64,000 nucleotides of DNA from Cohnella ginsengisoli. Its GTDB lineage: Bacteria > Bacillota > Bacilli > Paenibacillales > Paenibacillaceae. The notes beneath the pieces were generated by a model. That model ran no database searches. It was not told the origin of the DNA and saw only the letters and a program-made list of their open reading frames with translations. Made by a program: the position numbers and the translations under genes. Shown here piece after piece: positions 28,998-37,324 of this stretch. Location of the stretch: the NCBI RefSeq assembly GCF_029525555.1, contig NZ_JAPDHZ010000003.1, forward strand, positions 992,001 through 1,056,000, read 5' to 3'. Each line of letters opens with the position of its first letter. The stretch's first letter is position 1.

Positions 28998-29795
28998 ATG
29001 CCCTTCGCCATACGCGACATCATCGATCGGCTGCGCGGCGACGTGCCGCCCCTCGACGATACGGTCGACGTCCTGCTCGGACCCGGCGGTCCGGATACGC
29101 CGGTCGGCGGCGCCGCAGTCGCCTTCATGCCCTCGATCGAAGCCATCGAGCGCGCGGCCGCGCTGGGCGCCAATCTGCTGATCGCCCACGAAGGCGTATA
29201 CTACAGCCACCGTATGCCCGAGCGGCTTCCGGATGACGATCCCGTCTATGCGTTCAAACGGGACTTGCTCCGCCGTGCAGGCGTCAACGTGTACCGCCAT
29301 CACGATGATTGCCACCGCCCGGCGCCCGACCCGATCACGCTCGGCCTGGTCCGGGCGCTGGGCTGGGAGGCGGCGCTCGAACGCATGCTGCCGGCCGCGG
29401 CGGTACTCGCCGTCCCGGCGATGCGCGCGGACGAAGCGGCCGCGCGCGTCAAGGCGCGGCTCGGCCTGTCCGGCGCTCGCTTCGCGGGCGATCCCGGCGC
29501 GGTCTGCCGCCGCATCGGCGTGCTCGCCGGCTATCGCGGCGGCGGCGGGCTCGCCGTGCCGCTCCTGCGCGAGGAGCGGCTGGACCTGATCGTCGCCGGC
29601 GAAGGACCCGAGTGGGAGACGCCGGAGTACGTGCGGGACGCGGTTCATCTGGGCGCCGCGAAGGCACTGCTCTTCGTCGGGCACGCCGAGAGCGAGGCGC
29701 CCGGCATGCGGCTCGTGGCGGAGCGGCTGCAAGAGGCATGTCCCGGGCTGCCGGTTCATTGGCTGGACGACAAGCCCGCGCTGCGGTACCTGTGA
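28998..29795 (+). CDS. Nif3-like dinuclear metal-binding protein
   Basis: A 265-residue member of the Nif3/DUF34 family. The metal ligand motif NLLIAHEGVYYSH is near residue 55-70, and a second conserved His-rich segment, VYRHHDDCHRPAPDPI, near residue 100. The usual C-terminal HxxxE-type ligands are seen only as LLFVGHAESEAPGM. Family members bind two metals and have been linked to GTP cyclohydrolase I or hydrolase functions, but the biochemical role is unsettled. ATG 28998 lies 13 bp after AGGAGAAAG; an in-frame ATG at 28959 lacks a ribosome site. A tandem repeat array starts right after the stop. Confidence 0.82.
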   Translation: MPFAIRDIIDRLRGDVPPLDDTVDVLLGPGGPDTPVGGAAVAFMPSIEAIERAAALGANLLIAHEGVYYSHRMPERLPDDDPVYAFKRDLLRRAGVNVYRHHDDCHRPAPDPITLGLVRALGWEAALERMLPAAAVLAVPAMRADEAAARVKARLGLSGARFAGDPGAVCRRIGVLAGYRGGGGLAVPLLREERLDLIVAGEGPEWETPEYVRDAVHLGAAKALLFVGHAESEAPGMRLVAERLQEACPGLPVHWLDDKPALRYL

Positions 29796-29799
29796 CCGC

Positions 29800-30415
29800 C
29801 TGCTGCAAGTGCGGTCCTTGTTGTTTCCGTTCAGGACTTCTTGCGCATGAGGCACGGCGGCGGGCTCGGTTTGTTTCCATTTGGGACTTCCTGCGCCTTG
29901 GGGGCTGCGTCGTGGTTCGGTTTGTTGCTGGTTAGAACTTCTTGCGCTCGAGGATCTGCGATGAGTTGCGGTTTGTTGCTAATTAGAACTTCTTGCGGAT
30001 GAGGCGCTTGCGGCAGGTGCGGTTTGTTTCCAGTTGGGACTTCTTGCGGATGAGGCGCTTGCAGCAGGTGCGGTTTGTTTCCAGTTGGGACTTCCTGCGC
30101 CTTGGGGGCTGCGTCGTGGTTCGGTTTGTTGCCGGTTAGTACTTCTTGCGCGCGAGGATCTGCGATGAGGTGCGGTTTGTTGCTAATTAGAACTTCTTGC
30201 GGATGAGGCGCTTGCAGCAGGTGCGGTTTGTTTCCAGTTGGGACTTCCTGCGCCTTGGGGCTGCGGCGTGATTCGATTTGTTGCTGGTTAGAACTTCTTG
30301 CGCTAGAGGATCTTAGACGAGGTTCGATTTGTTGCCGGCTAGAACTTTTTGCGCTCGAGGAATTACGATGAGGTTCGATTGGTTTCCAGCTAGAACCTCT
30401 TGCGCCTGAGAAACT
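29800..30415 (+). repeat. 51-bp tandem repeat array 2, directly after the Nif3-like gene
   Basis: Twelve units, each opening with ACTTCTTGCG or a variant, start at 29836, 29886, 29937, 29988, 30039, 30090, 30141, 30192, 30243, 30293, 30344 and 30395; spacing is 51 bp, with two steps of 50. A partial unit reaches back to about 29800, 5 bp after the stop. Units fall into subtypes recurring every three or four copies (29886, 30090 and 30243 alike; 29937 and 30141 alike; 29988, 30039 and 30192 alike), showing block duplication. The core GGTTTGTT...GACT is shared with array 1. No spacer variation of CRISPR type and no convincing reading frame are seen. Confidence 0.92.
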
Positions 30416-30452
30416 TCAGCGCTTGGGTTCCCTATTAATCAACACTTTCACC

Positions 30453-30487
30453 CGATCTGTTCACATCTGAACAGATCGCGTTTTTTT
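30453..30487 (+). terminator. Rho-independent terminator after repeat array 2
   Basis: CGATCTGTTCA and TGAACAGATCG form a perfect 11-bp stem with a 4-nt loop, followed after CG by seven T. It would end any transcript from the Nif3-like gene that runs through the array. Confidence 0.9.
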
Positions 30488-30492
30488 AGCCA

Positions 30493-30520
30493 TTGAACAA
30501 AGGCTTCTGCCCTCTATAAT
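30493..30520 (+). promoter_or_regulatory. Promoter of the MFS transporter gene
   Basis: TTGAAC (30493-30498) and a perfect TATAAT (30515-30520) are 16 bp apart. TTGATTAA lies just downstream of the -10 box and its inverse TTAATCAA upstream of the preceding terminator at about 30435, a possible operator pair. Confidence 0.65.
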
Positions 30521-30594
30521 AGACACGAGTTGATTAAACAAAACGACTCGAGCTTTGCGCGACAGCGACGCCGGTCGACGAAGACAGCGAAGAA

Positions 30595-31777
30595 ATGCGA
30601 GGTGCATGCTTGACGCGTTCCAATCGTTTCTTGATTCTCATTTTAACCTTCGGCGTGTTCGGCATACTCAATACCGAAATGGGCATCATCGGTCTGCTGC
30701 CCGCCATCGCCGATCGCTACGGAATCAGCGTATCCCAGGCGGGGTGGCTGGTGAGCGGGTTCGCCCTTGCGGTCGCGGCGTCCGGACCGCTCCTGCCTTT
30801 ATTATGCTCGGGGCTTAACCGGAAGACGGCCATGCTGCTCGTTCTTGGCGCCTTCGCCTTGGGTAACGTCGTCTCAATGTGCGCGACGGATTTTTCGATC
30901 GCCTTGGCCGCCCGCGTGCTTCCGGCCTTTTTTGCATCCCGTGTATTGCTCGCTCGCCTTTACGGCAGCCGCGGGCTCGGTCCGCGAGGAGGACGCGCCG
31001 AAGGCGGTATCCAAAGTGTTCATCGGCGTATCCGCCGGGATGGTCGCGGGGGTCCCGATCGCCAGCTTTCTGGCAAGCGCCGCTTCTTTGCAGGCGGCGA
31101 TGGCGTTTTTCGCCGCGATCAACGTCTTGGTATTTATGGCGACGCTGCTCTTTGTGCCGTCTATGCCCGTCAAGGGAAGACTGTCATACGGCGCGCAGAT
31201 ATCCGTCTTGAAAAAACCTGTCGTGTGGCTGTCGATCGCGGCCGTGCTCTTCATCAACGCGGCGATATTCGGCGTATACAGCTATCTGGCCGAGTATCTT
31301 GGCAAGGTCACGCAGCTGTCCGCGAATGCCGTCAGCATCCTGCTGTTCGTATTCGGCGGCGCCAATATGATCGGCAACGTCGTCGCAGGCCGATTGCTCT
31401 CGCAGCGCGCGGCACGCTCAATGATCGCGTTTCCGTTCGTGCTCGCCGCGGTCTACTTGCTGCTCTTTTTCACGGGACAGTTCAGCGTATCCACGGCGAT
31501 CCTCACGCTGGTCTGGGGCATACTGGCCGGCTTCGGGTCCAACATGAACCAATATGTCATGGCCTCCGCCGCGCCCGATGCGCCGGACTTCGCGAACGGT
31601 TTGTTTTTAACGTCGGCGAACTTGGGCGTCACCTTCGGCGCATCGGCCGGCGGTTTATTGATCGCCGAATGGGGTACATCGTATGTCGTACTCGCAGGCG
31701 TCCTATCGTTAGTATTGGGTTATATCGCTGTCTCGCTGAGAAATCGCGTGCTGTCCGCAGCTCCGCTACATTCATGA
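30595..31777 (+). CDS. MFS transporter, DHA1 family (frameshifted)
   Basis: Corrected length is 393 residues with twelve expected helices. The N-terminal half ([46 protein letters not shown]) and the C-terminal half ([36 protein letters not shown]) resemble arabinose-efflux and YdhP-like permeases. Substrate is unknown. The frame breaks in T6 at 30928-30933; removing one T gives [23 protein letters not shown] 30595 has a weak ribosome site; TTG 30610, behind GAGGTG, is a good alternative. An alcohol dehydrogenase gene follows after 19 bp, so the two may be one operon. Confidence 0.85.
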
Positions 31778-31796
31778 ACTTCCGGGAGGTTTTACG

Positions 31797-32842
31797 ATGA
31801 TCACCGTTAACGCACGCGCTACCTTTAGCCCTGAAGGGCCGTTTAAGCTGACCGAGATCGAGCGCAGAGAACTTCAGCCGCATGACGTTCTCATCGAGAT
31901 CAAGTACGCTGGCATCTGCCATTCCGATATCCATACCGCCCGCGGCGAGTGGGGTCCGGTTCAATATCCGCTCGTGCCGGGACACGAGATCGCGGGCATC
32001 GTCGCCCAAGTCGGCGCGGCCGTCACCAAGCATGCCGTTGGCGACCGGGTCGGCGTCGGCTGCATGGTCGATTCTTGCGGAGAATGTCCGAACTGCCATA
32101 AGGGCGAGGAACAGTACTGCCTGAACGGCATGACGGGCACTTATGGCGCGACCGACAAGTACGGCCACTATACGCAAGGCGGTTATTCCACCCATATCGT
32201 GGTGACCGAGGAATTCGTCGTCCGCATTCCGGACAGCCTCCCGCTCGACGCCGCCGCGCCGCTGCTGTGCGCCGGCATCACTACCTATTCGCCGCTGCGC
32301 CACTGGGGCGCCGCTCCAGGCAAACGCGTCGCCGTCGTCGGACTCGGCGGGCTCGGCCATATGGCCGTGAAGCTCGCGCATGCGATGGGAGCCGAGGTCA
32401 CGGTACTGTCCCAATCGCTCAAGAAAAAGAAGACGGCCTGAAGCTGGGCGCGGACCGCTACTATGCGACTAGCGATCCGGAGACGTTCAAGTCGCTGGCG
32501 GGCACGTTCGACCTTATCGTGAACACTGTAAGCGCGAAGCTCGATATGAGCGCCTACCTGTCACTGCTGGCGCTGGACGGCACGCTCGTCAACGTTGGCG
32601 CGCCCGCGGAGCCGCTGTCCGTGAACGTATTTTCGCTGATCGGCCACCGCCGCTCCTTCGCGGGCTCGATGATCGGCGGCATCCGCGAGACGCAGGAAAT
32701 GCTCGACTTCTGCGCCGAGCACGGCATCGCGCCGGAGATCGAGGTCATCTCCGCCGACCGGATCGACGAAGCGTGGGAGCGCGTGCTGGCTTCGGACGTC
32801 CGGTACCGGTTCGTCATCGATATCGGCACGATGGAAGCCTGA
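31797..32842 (+). CDS. Zinc-dependent alcohol dehydrogenase, cinnamyl-alcohol type (frameshifted)
   Basis: Corrected length is 348 residues. Catalytic-zinc ligands are in [14 protein letters not shown] and PGHEIAGIV; the structural zinc Cys cluster is in [15 protein letters not shown]; the NAD(P) site is [20 protein letters not shown]. It resembles YogA/AdhA-type NADPH-dependent aldehyde reductases, probably used for aldehyde detoxification. Unlike the other broken genes, here one base is missing: around 32421-32433 (AAGAAAAAGAAG) adding one base restores [20 protein letters not shown]. It follows the MFS gene closely. Confidence 0.87.
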
Positions 32843-32866
32843 TCCGCGCTTCAATGAACGCCTATG

Positions 32867-32892
32867 CTCCCGTCCCTTTAAAGGGACGGGAG
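32867..32892. terminator. Perfect 26-bp palindrome after the alcohol dehydrogenase
   Basis: CTCCCGTCCCTTT followed by AAAGGGACGGGAG is a perfect inverted repeat with no loop, 25 bp after the stop. No T-run follows on either strand, so it is a possible but atypical terminator. Confidence 0.5.
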
Positions 32893-33223
32893 TATTTGGG
32901 GGTGACATCGCATCGAACGCCAACACTTGTCCCAACGTCAAAGACCTGGACATTGCCATTCCCGTCAGCGTCATCGTCTAAATTTCTCTTCCGTCGATTC
33001 GGACATCTTTTACACGGCGTACGCGTCTTCGTTCGACGTTCCCGCGAACGCTTACGACGTCAGAACCTTTTTCACCGGAGACAATATGCCAATGAAGTGC
33101 AGATCGACGTGTTTACCATCTCGATGCCTAATCTGCTGCTCTCCAAATAAAAAGCTTGGCGTTTATCGATTGCTGTTCGAATTGGACGGGCAGTCCTTTG
33201 ATGATTTCTTCGTGATCGATTAA
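32893..33223 (+). pseudogene. Possible coding remnant, unrecognised
   Basis: Protein-like stretches occur in different plus frames without a common start: DIFYTAYASSFDVPANAYDV, then NEVQIDVFTISMPNLLLSK (stop at 33150), then RLLFELDGQSFDDFFVID (stop at 33223). They could be pieces of one decayed gene. I recognise no family. Except for the small reading frame at 33244, the 790-bp gap 32843-33632 holds only this, the palindrome at 32867 and the terminator at 33543. Confidence 0.3.
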
Positions 33224-33243
33224 CTTCGATATGAGGTGATTCT

Positions 33244-33360
33244 CTGCGACAGAAATGGTGGTTTAGAACGCTAGTAATTACGATTCTGGTACTAGTTATT
33301 GTAGCAGTTTGGGGCATATGGCTTTGGGGACGATACATACTCCCCGCTCCTCCGAAATGA
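33244..33360 (+). CDS. Small single-helix membrane peptide, possible CTG start
   Basis: A 38-codon frame encodes a positively charged N-terminus (RQKWWFRT), a hydrophobic helix (LVITILVLVIVAVWGIWLW) and GRYILPAPPK. GAGGTGAT ends 3 bp before CTG 33244, the only possible start; no ATG, GTG or TTG is in frame. The amino-acid pattern is that of a real small membrane protein, but the rare start codon keeps this tentative. Confidence 0.4.
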   Translation: MRQKWWFRTLVITILVLVIVAVWGIWLWGRYILPAPPK

Positions 33361-33542
33361 AACGCGACTAAAATTTCTCCGCCTCGTCCATTCTAGAGCT
33401 TCTCCTATTTGGAAATGTGTAAAATTCATGTGCCGATTACACTATATTATGGGCGGCAGCGTTTCTCTCGCTTTCGTTTTCAGTACTCGCATCTTTTGCA
33501 GACAATTCATGCGAGCGTTTTATGCATGGAACGAACCTAAAC

Positions 33543-33571
33543 AAACGGCCATCCGGAAGGGATGGTCGTTT
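33543..33571 (-). terminator. Terminator of the EmrB-type exporter gene
   Basis: On the minus strand AAACGACCATCC pairs with GGATGGCCGTTT around a 5-nt loop, followed by GTTTAGG. It lies 62 bp after the stop at 33633. Confidence 0.6.
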
Positions 33572-33632
33572 GCGTTATGGAGCTAGGCGCATCTATGGGC
33601 TTCGCTAGGCTGGTCCTCATTTTTATCGTCCT

Positions 33633-35195
33633 TTACGACACCGAAGCGCCCTGCGCGTCCTCCGGATTGCCCTCGGCCTGGCTCGATTGCGTCTCTCCGA
33701 TCGGCCTTAAGTGCCGCAGCCGCATAACGACAAGGACGGCGATCGCGAGCATGATCGCGCCGCAGACTGCCGCGACCGCATGCATCCCGCTCGCAAAGGC
33801 TTCGCGCGCGCCCGCGAGCAGCGTCCGTCCGACTTGCGCGGGGAGGCCTTCCGCGATCGAGACTGCACCGGAGAGACTGTCGCGCGAGGCTTGTACCGCG
33901 GATGCCGGCAATTCGGCAGGAATCGCGTCCGCCACCTGACTGCGATAGACGACCGTTCCGACGCTGCCTAACACCGCGATGCCCAGCGCGAAGGCGAATT
34001 CGCCGCTGGTCTGCAGCATGGCGGCCGCCGATCCTGCCTTCTCCGGCGGCGCCGAACCGACGACGAGGTCGCTCGACAGGCTCGGCAGCGGAGCAGCCCC
34101 CATGCTGAAGCAGATATAGCCGGCGATCACCAGCGCAATACCCGAATCGACGCCCGCCTGGGTCAACAGCACGCAGCCTGCGGCCGATACCAGCAGCCCG
34201 CCGCCGATCAATCGGGCCGGTCGAATCCGGCGCGCGAGCAGCGGCGAGAAAAACATGCCGGCCATCGAACCGATCACCCCGGGTAGCGTATACAAGCCCG
34301 CTTGAAGCGGCGACATGCCGAGCACGAATTGAAGGTACTGCGCGATGAAGAGCATGATCGCTCCCGTCAGCGTGACGCCGAACATGGCCCCTAGCGCGGC
34401 GCCGAATCCCGGACTGGCGAACAGCCGCAGATCGAGCAGCGGACTCGCCAGCCTGCGCTGCCGCGATACGAACGCCGCGCCCAGGGCGACGCCACCCAGG
34501 ATTAGCAGCGCAGGCGTCATTTGCAGCCCGTGCTGCGCTATCTCCTTCAGACCGTAGATGACAGGCAGGATCGCGCCGAGCGACAGCGCCACGCTGATCC
34601 CATCCAGCCTCCCTGCTTGGGAGTGCCGGTATTCGGGCAGCAGCAAAGGACCGGCGATGAGCAGAAGCAGCATCACGGGCACGCCCAGCAGGAAAACTGA
34701 GCCCCACCGGAAGTGCTCCAGCATGACGCCGCCGACCACTGGCCCCAGCGCCATGCCGCCCATCGAACATGTCAGCCATATCCCGATGGCGAAGGCGCGC
34801 TGCTTGGCGTCGCGGAACATGCTGCTAATCAAGGCTAGCGTAGATGGGGATACGGTCGCCCCGGCAATGCCGAGGATCGCGCGTGCCGCGATAAGCATCT
34901 GGGGACTTGTGGAAAATGAGGCCATGATCGAAGCCAGCATGAATGCAGAGCCGCCGATCAACAGCAGCTTGCGCCGGCCGATCCGGTCTCCCAGCGTCCC
35001 CATGGTGATCAGGCATCCGGCGAGCATAAATCCGTAAATGTCGATGATCCACAGCTGCTGCGCGCTGTCGGCGCCGAGCGCTGCGCCGATATGCGGCAGC
35101 GCGAGGATCATGACGGAGAGATCGATCGAGACGAGCAGGGCGGGCAGCGCAAGGACCGCAAGCCCGCTCCATTCGCGGATGCCGGCCTTCGTCAT
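33633..35195 (-). CDS. MFS drug exporter, DHA2 (EmrB/QacA/SmvA) family
   Basis: The 520-residue protein has about fourteen helices, typical of DHA2 exporters. Motif A is GTLGDRIGRRKLLLIGG and motif C appears in GMALGPVVGGVMLEHFRW; helix 1 carries LLVSIDLSVMILALP, with the conserved Asp. Such pumps expel cationic dyes, disinfectants and drugs using protons. ATG 35195 follows GGGAGG. It is a single gene between two terminators; its regulator is not adjacent. Confidence 0.92.
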   Translation of the reverse strand: MTKAGIREWSGLAVLALPALLVSIDLSVMILALPHIGAALGADSAQQLWIIDIYGFMLAGCLITMGTLGDRIGRRKLLLIGGSAFMLASIMASFSTSPQMLIAARAILGIAGATVSPSTLALISSMFRDAKQRAFAIGIWLTCSMGGMALGPVVGGVMLEHFRWGSVFLLGVPVMLLLLIAGPLLLPEYRHSQAGRLDGISVALSLGAILPVIYGLKEIAQHGLQMTPALLILGGVALGAAFVSRQRRLASPLLDLRLFASPGFGAALGAMFGVTLTGAIMLFIAQYLQFVLGMSPLQAGLYTLPGVIGSMAGMFFSPLLARRIRPARLIGGGLLVSAAGCVLLTQAGVDSGIALVIAGYICFSMGAAPLPSLSSDLVVGSAPPEKAGSAAAMLQTSGEFAFALGIAVLGSVGTVVYRSQVADAIPAELPASAVQASRDSLSGAVSIAEGLPAQVGRTLLAGAREAFASGMHAVAAVCGAIMLAIAVLVVMRLRHLRPIGETQSSQAEGNPEDAQGASVS

Positions 35196-35321
35196 GGGAG
35201 AACGCCTCCCTTACTGAACATTTTTTCTGACAGCATAAATGGCATAAATAGCTCCTTCATCGCGCGCGAGATGGTTACCGGTGACCCCATCGTAATTCAT
35301 GACGTAACGTCAGGTGCAAGC

Positions 35322-35355
35322 AAAAAAATGGCCGTCCCTGTTGGAATGGCCATTT
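35322..35355 (-). terminator. Terminator of the VanZ-like gene
   Basis: On the minus strand AAATGGCC pairs with GGCCATTT and the stem is followed by a T-run of seven. It begins 20 bp after the stop at 35375. Confidence 0.85.
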
Positions 35356-35374
35356 GATTCATTGCCTATAACGA

Positions 35375-35884
35375 TCAGCCCGCTTGAGTCTGCCTGCCCC
35401 GTGCAATCCCCGAGCCGGCGAACAGTCCGTAACCGATCGCGCCGCCTAGCGTGTTCAGGATCAAGTCGTCCACGTCGAAGCTGCCCATGGCGGAGATCAG
35501 CTGCGCGGTCTCGAGCGCGAGGCTGATGCTGAGCGCATAGAAGAGCACGGCGGACAGACGGCATCCGACGAACAAGCCGAGGAACAGACCGAGCGGGATA
35601 AACAGCGCGATGTTGCCGAACAGGTTGAACGTGTCGTGCATGTGCGGCAGGCCCGCGACGTTTTCCCTAATCGATACGAGCGGCGTCAGGTTGGCGGACT
35701 GCCAGCGATAGACGATATTGGCTGGCTGCTCGGCCGTCTTCAGCATCAGGCGTCCGAGCAAGGAGACGTTCACGTCGCCGAACTTGAACAGGATGATCTT
35801 GATCAATATGTAAAGGTAGCCGGCAAACAAGGCGGCGGCGCCGAGCTTGATCCATAATACGGGCGAAAAATATTTTACGTTCAT
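35375..35884 (-). CDS. VanZ-like membrane protein
   Basis: This 169-residue protein has four predicted helices. The VanZ-family signature is present in NLFGNIALFIPLGLFLGL and in LALETAQLISAMGSFDVDDLILNTLGGAIGY near the C-terminus. VanZ relatives reduce glycopeptide binding in some enterococci but most family members have no known function. ATG 35884 is preferred over an upstream ATG because GAGGAG lies 11 bp before it. Confidence 0.88.
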   Translation of the reverse strand: MNVKYFSPVLWIKLGAAALFAGYLYILIKIILFKFGDVNVSLLGRLMLKTAEQPANIVYRWQSANLTPLVSIRENVAGLPHMHDTFNLFGNIALFIPLGLFLGLFVGCRLSAVLFYALSISLALETAQLISAMGSFDVDDLILNTLGGAIGYGLFAGSGIARGRQTQAG

Positions 35885-36004
35885 TCGTTCCACGCTCCTC
35901 TGCATCGGTTACATGCAGTTTAGCGGGAAATGTTTAATGTTTTGCCCCGAAAACGTTTAAATTTTTCTTAAGAAGTCACGCCGGAAGGTGCGCCGTTCAT
36001 TAAA

Positions 36005-36045
36005 CGAGCCGCACAGGCACCGGCATCCGGCGACCGTACGGCTCG
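36005..36045 (-). terminator. Terminator of the ArsR-SRPBCC-DoxX operon
   Basis: On the minus strand CGAGCCG pairs with CGGCTCG around an inner GCCGG-rich stem, followed by TTTAATG. It starts 8 bp after the DoxX stop. Confidence 0.7.
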
Positions 36046-36052
36046 CTTTTCT

Positions 36053-36403
36053 TCATGCAACCTGCCGGACGACGATCAGCGCAACGGCAACCAGCGTGAT
36101 AAACAATGCCGGCACCGCGCTGCTCGCATGATGCTTCACTCTGAAGTGCGCCAGGACGGCCACGAACATCGTGAAGGCGATCCCTATGCCCGCCCACTGA
36201 AGCACCTCCGGCTTCCAATAGCTGATGACCAGTCCGATCGCGCCGACGATCTGAACGGTCCCCGTCACGACCCTGAACCATTGCGGCAATCTCAGCGAAT
36301 CGAACATGTCGACGAAATTTTTGGATCCGGCCAGCTTGGTCGCGCCGCCGCCCGCCATCGGGAAAATCAGAAAACTCTGCAGAACGATCAATACGATATT
36401 CAT
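36053..36403 (-). CDS. DoxX-like membrane protein
   Basis: A 116-residue protein with four helices (NIVLIVLQSFLIFPMAGGGA, FRVVTGTVQIVGAIGLVISY, AGIGIAFTMFVAVLAHF, ALFITLVAVALIVV). It fits the DoxX/DoxD-like family, whose members act in redox or stress-related membrane complexes, though the reaction is mostly unknown. ATG 36403 follows GAGGGGAG. It lies 20 bp after the SRPBCC gene and is third in the ArsR-led operon, a common grouping in Bacillales. Confidence 0.87.
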   Translation of the reverse strand: MNIVLIVLQSFLIFPMAGGGATKLAGSKNFVDMFDSLRLPQWFRVVTGTVQIVGAIGLVISYWKPEVLQWAGIGIAFTMFVAVLAHFRVKHHASSAVPALFITLVAVALIVVRQVA

Positions 36404-36423
36404 CGAACGATTCTCCCCTCGCC

Positions 36424-36846
36424 TTAGGCCGCCAATGCTTTTTCCAGCTCGCCGCACCATTGGGTCCAGCCGTGACGCGCGCCTTCGAGACCGTGCACGT
36501 TGGAGAAGCCGGTTTGCTCGAGATGCAGGTTCACCTTGCCGTCGCCCAGATCCTGAAGCGTTCACGTGACCGTATGCTTCTCGTCGCCGCTGGCCCACGT
36601 GTAGGACACCTTATTCGGCGCTTCTACGACGAGCACCTCGCCGTCGATGATGCCGTCCCAATACTGCGAAGGCTCCGTGCGGAATTGAAAGCGATGACCG
36701 ACGACCGGCTCGAAGTTGTTTTCCATCGGCTTGCCGGTGTGGATATTGGCGATCCACTTGGCCAGCTTGCTGGAATCGGTCAAAGCGGACCATAGCTTTT
36801 CGATCGACGTCTCGTACTCAAAATCCAGGGATAAAGACAAACTCAT
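36424..36846 (-). pseudogene. SRPBCC (AHSA1) protein interrupted by an in-frame TGA
   Basis: The 140-codon frame encodes a START-like hydrophobic-pocket protein: N-terminal YETSIEKLWSALTDSSKLAKW, central GHRFQFRTEPSQYWDGIIDGEV, and the C-terminal helix GLEGARHGWTQWCGELEKAL. At codon 95 (36562-36564) a TGA replaces what is usually Trp in HTVTWTLQDLG. The frame is intact on both sides, so a single TGG-to-TGA change explains it; this is not a homopolymer indel like the others in the window. Without read-through the protein would lose its closing helix. The start overlaps the ArsR stop by ATGA. Confidence 0.85.
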
Positions 36847-37172
36847 GGTCGTTCCTCCTCTAATAGTTGGCTTAAGCGCCGTAAATTTCCGTTCCAGAAC
36901 TTGCTGTGGTGAGCGACCCAATCTTGAACTTCCCTGAGCGGAGAGGCGTTGAGCCTGTATCGCGTTTCCCTGCCGACCTTGCGATAGACGACCAGCCCGG
37001 CGTCCTTGAGGATGGTCAAATGCTTGGAGACCGTCGTCCGGCACATGGAAAACTGCTCCGTCAATTCGTGCAGCGGAATCTCCTCCGCCTCCGCCAACAG
37101 ACGAATCAGCCGGCGCCTCGCCGGATCCGCGATCGCATCAAACACGTCCCGCAATTGGTTCTTGTCGCTCAC
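36843..37172 (-). CDS. ArsR-family transcriptional repressor
   Basis: The 109-residue protein is a winged-helix regulator of the ArsR/SmtB fold (DPARRRLIRLLAEAEEIPLH, recognition helix CRTTVSKHLTILKDAGLV, wing YRKVGRETRYRL). No metal-binding CxC motif is present, so it belongs to the non-metal subgroup usually found with SRPBCC proteins. The start is GTG 37172, behind AGAGGG. It heads an operon with the SRPBCC and DoxX genes and probably represses it through the operator within its own promoter. Confidence 0.9.
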   Translation of the reverse strand: MSDKNQLRDVFDAIADPARRRLIRLLAEAEEIPLHELTEQFSMCRTTVSKHLTILKDAGLVVYRKVGRETRYRLNASPLREVQDWVAHHSKFWNGNLRRLSQLLEEERP

Positions 37173-37206
37173 AACACCCTCTCCTAAGTTCTATTCCCTT
37201 CTGATC

Positions 37207-37260
37207 GGACACCGTTTGGTGACGCTTTCAATTATATGACACCTTTTAGTGTCATGTCAA
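37207..37260 (-). promoter_or_regulatory. ArsR operon promoter with operator filling the spacer
   Basis: On the minus strand TTGACA (37255-37260) and a perfect TATAAT (37231-37236) are 18 bp apart. The spacer is almost exactly the palindrome ATGACACCTTTTAGTGTCAT (37236-37255, plus strand). A second copy of the motif, GGACACCGTTTGGTGAC, lies at 37207-37223, 30 bp away, or three helical turns. Binding of a repressor dimer would occlude RNA polymerase. Confidence 0.75.
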
Positions 37261-37324
37261 CGCGTTTATTGGATGTAACTTTCCATAGACCTAAAGTGTC
37301 TAATTATAGAAGGGGGGATGACGA

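Noticed and set aside
29800-30415. Possible CRISPR array
   Set aside because: Whole 51-bp units are repeated with gradual divergence and block duplication; there is no constant repeat alternating with unique spacers, and no cas genes are near.
32867-32892. Mobile-element inverted repeat or attachment site
   Set aside because: It is a single loop-less palindrome with no partner copy or recombinase gene in the window; a hairpin after the dehydrogenase gene is the simpler reading.
36562-36564. TGA read as selenocysteine
   Set aside because: The expected residue is Trp, SRPBCC proteins are not selenoproteins, and no selenocysteine insertion hairpin is evident after the codon.
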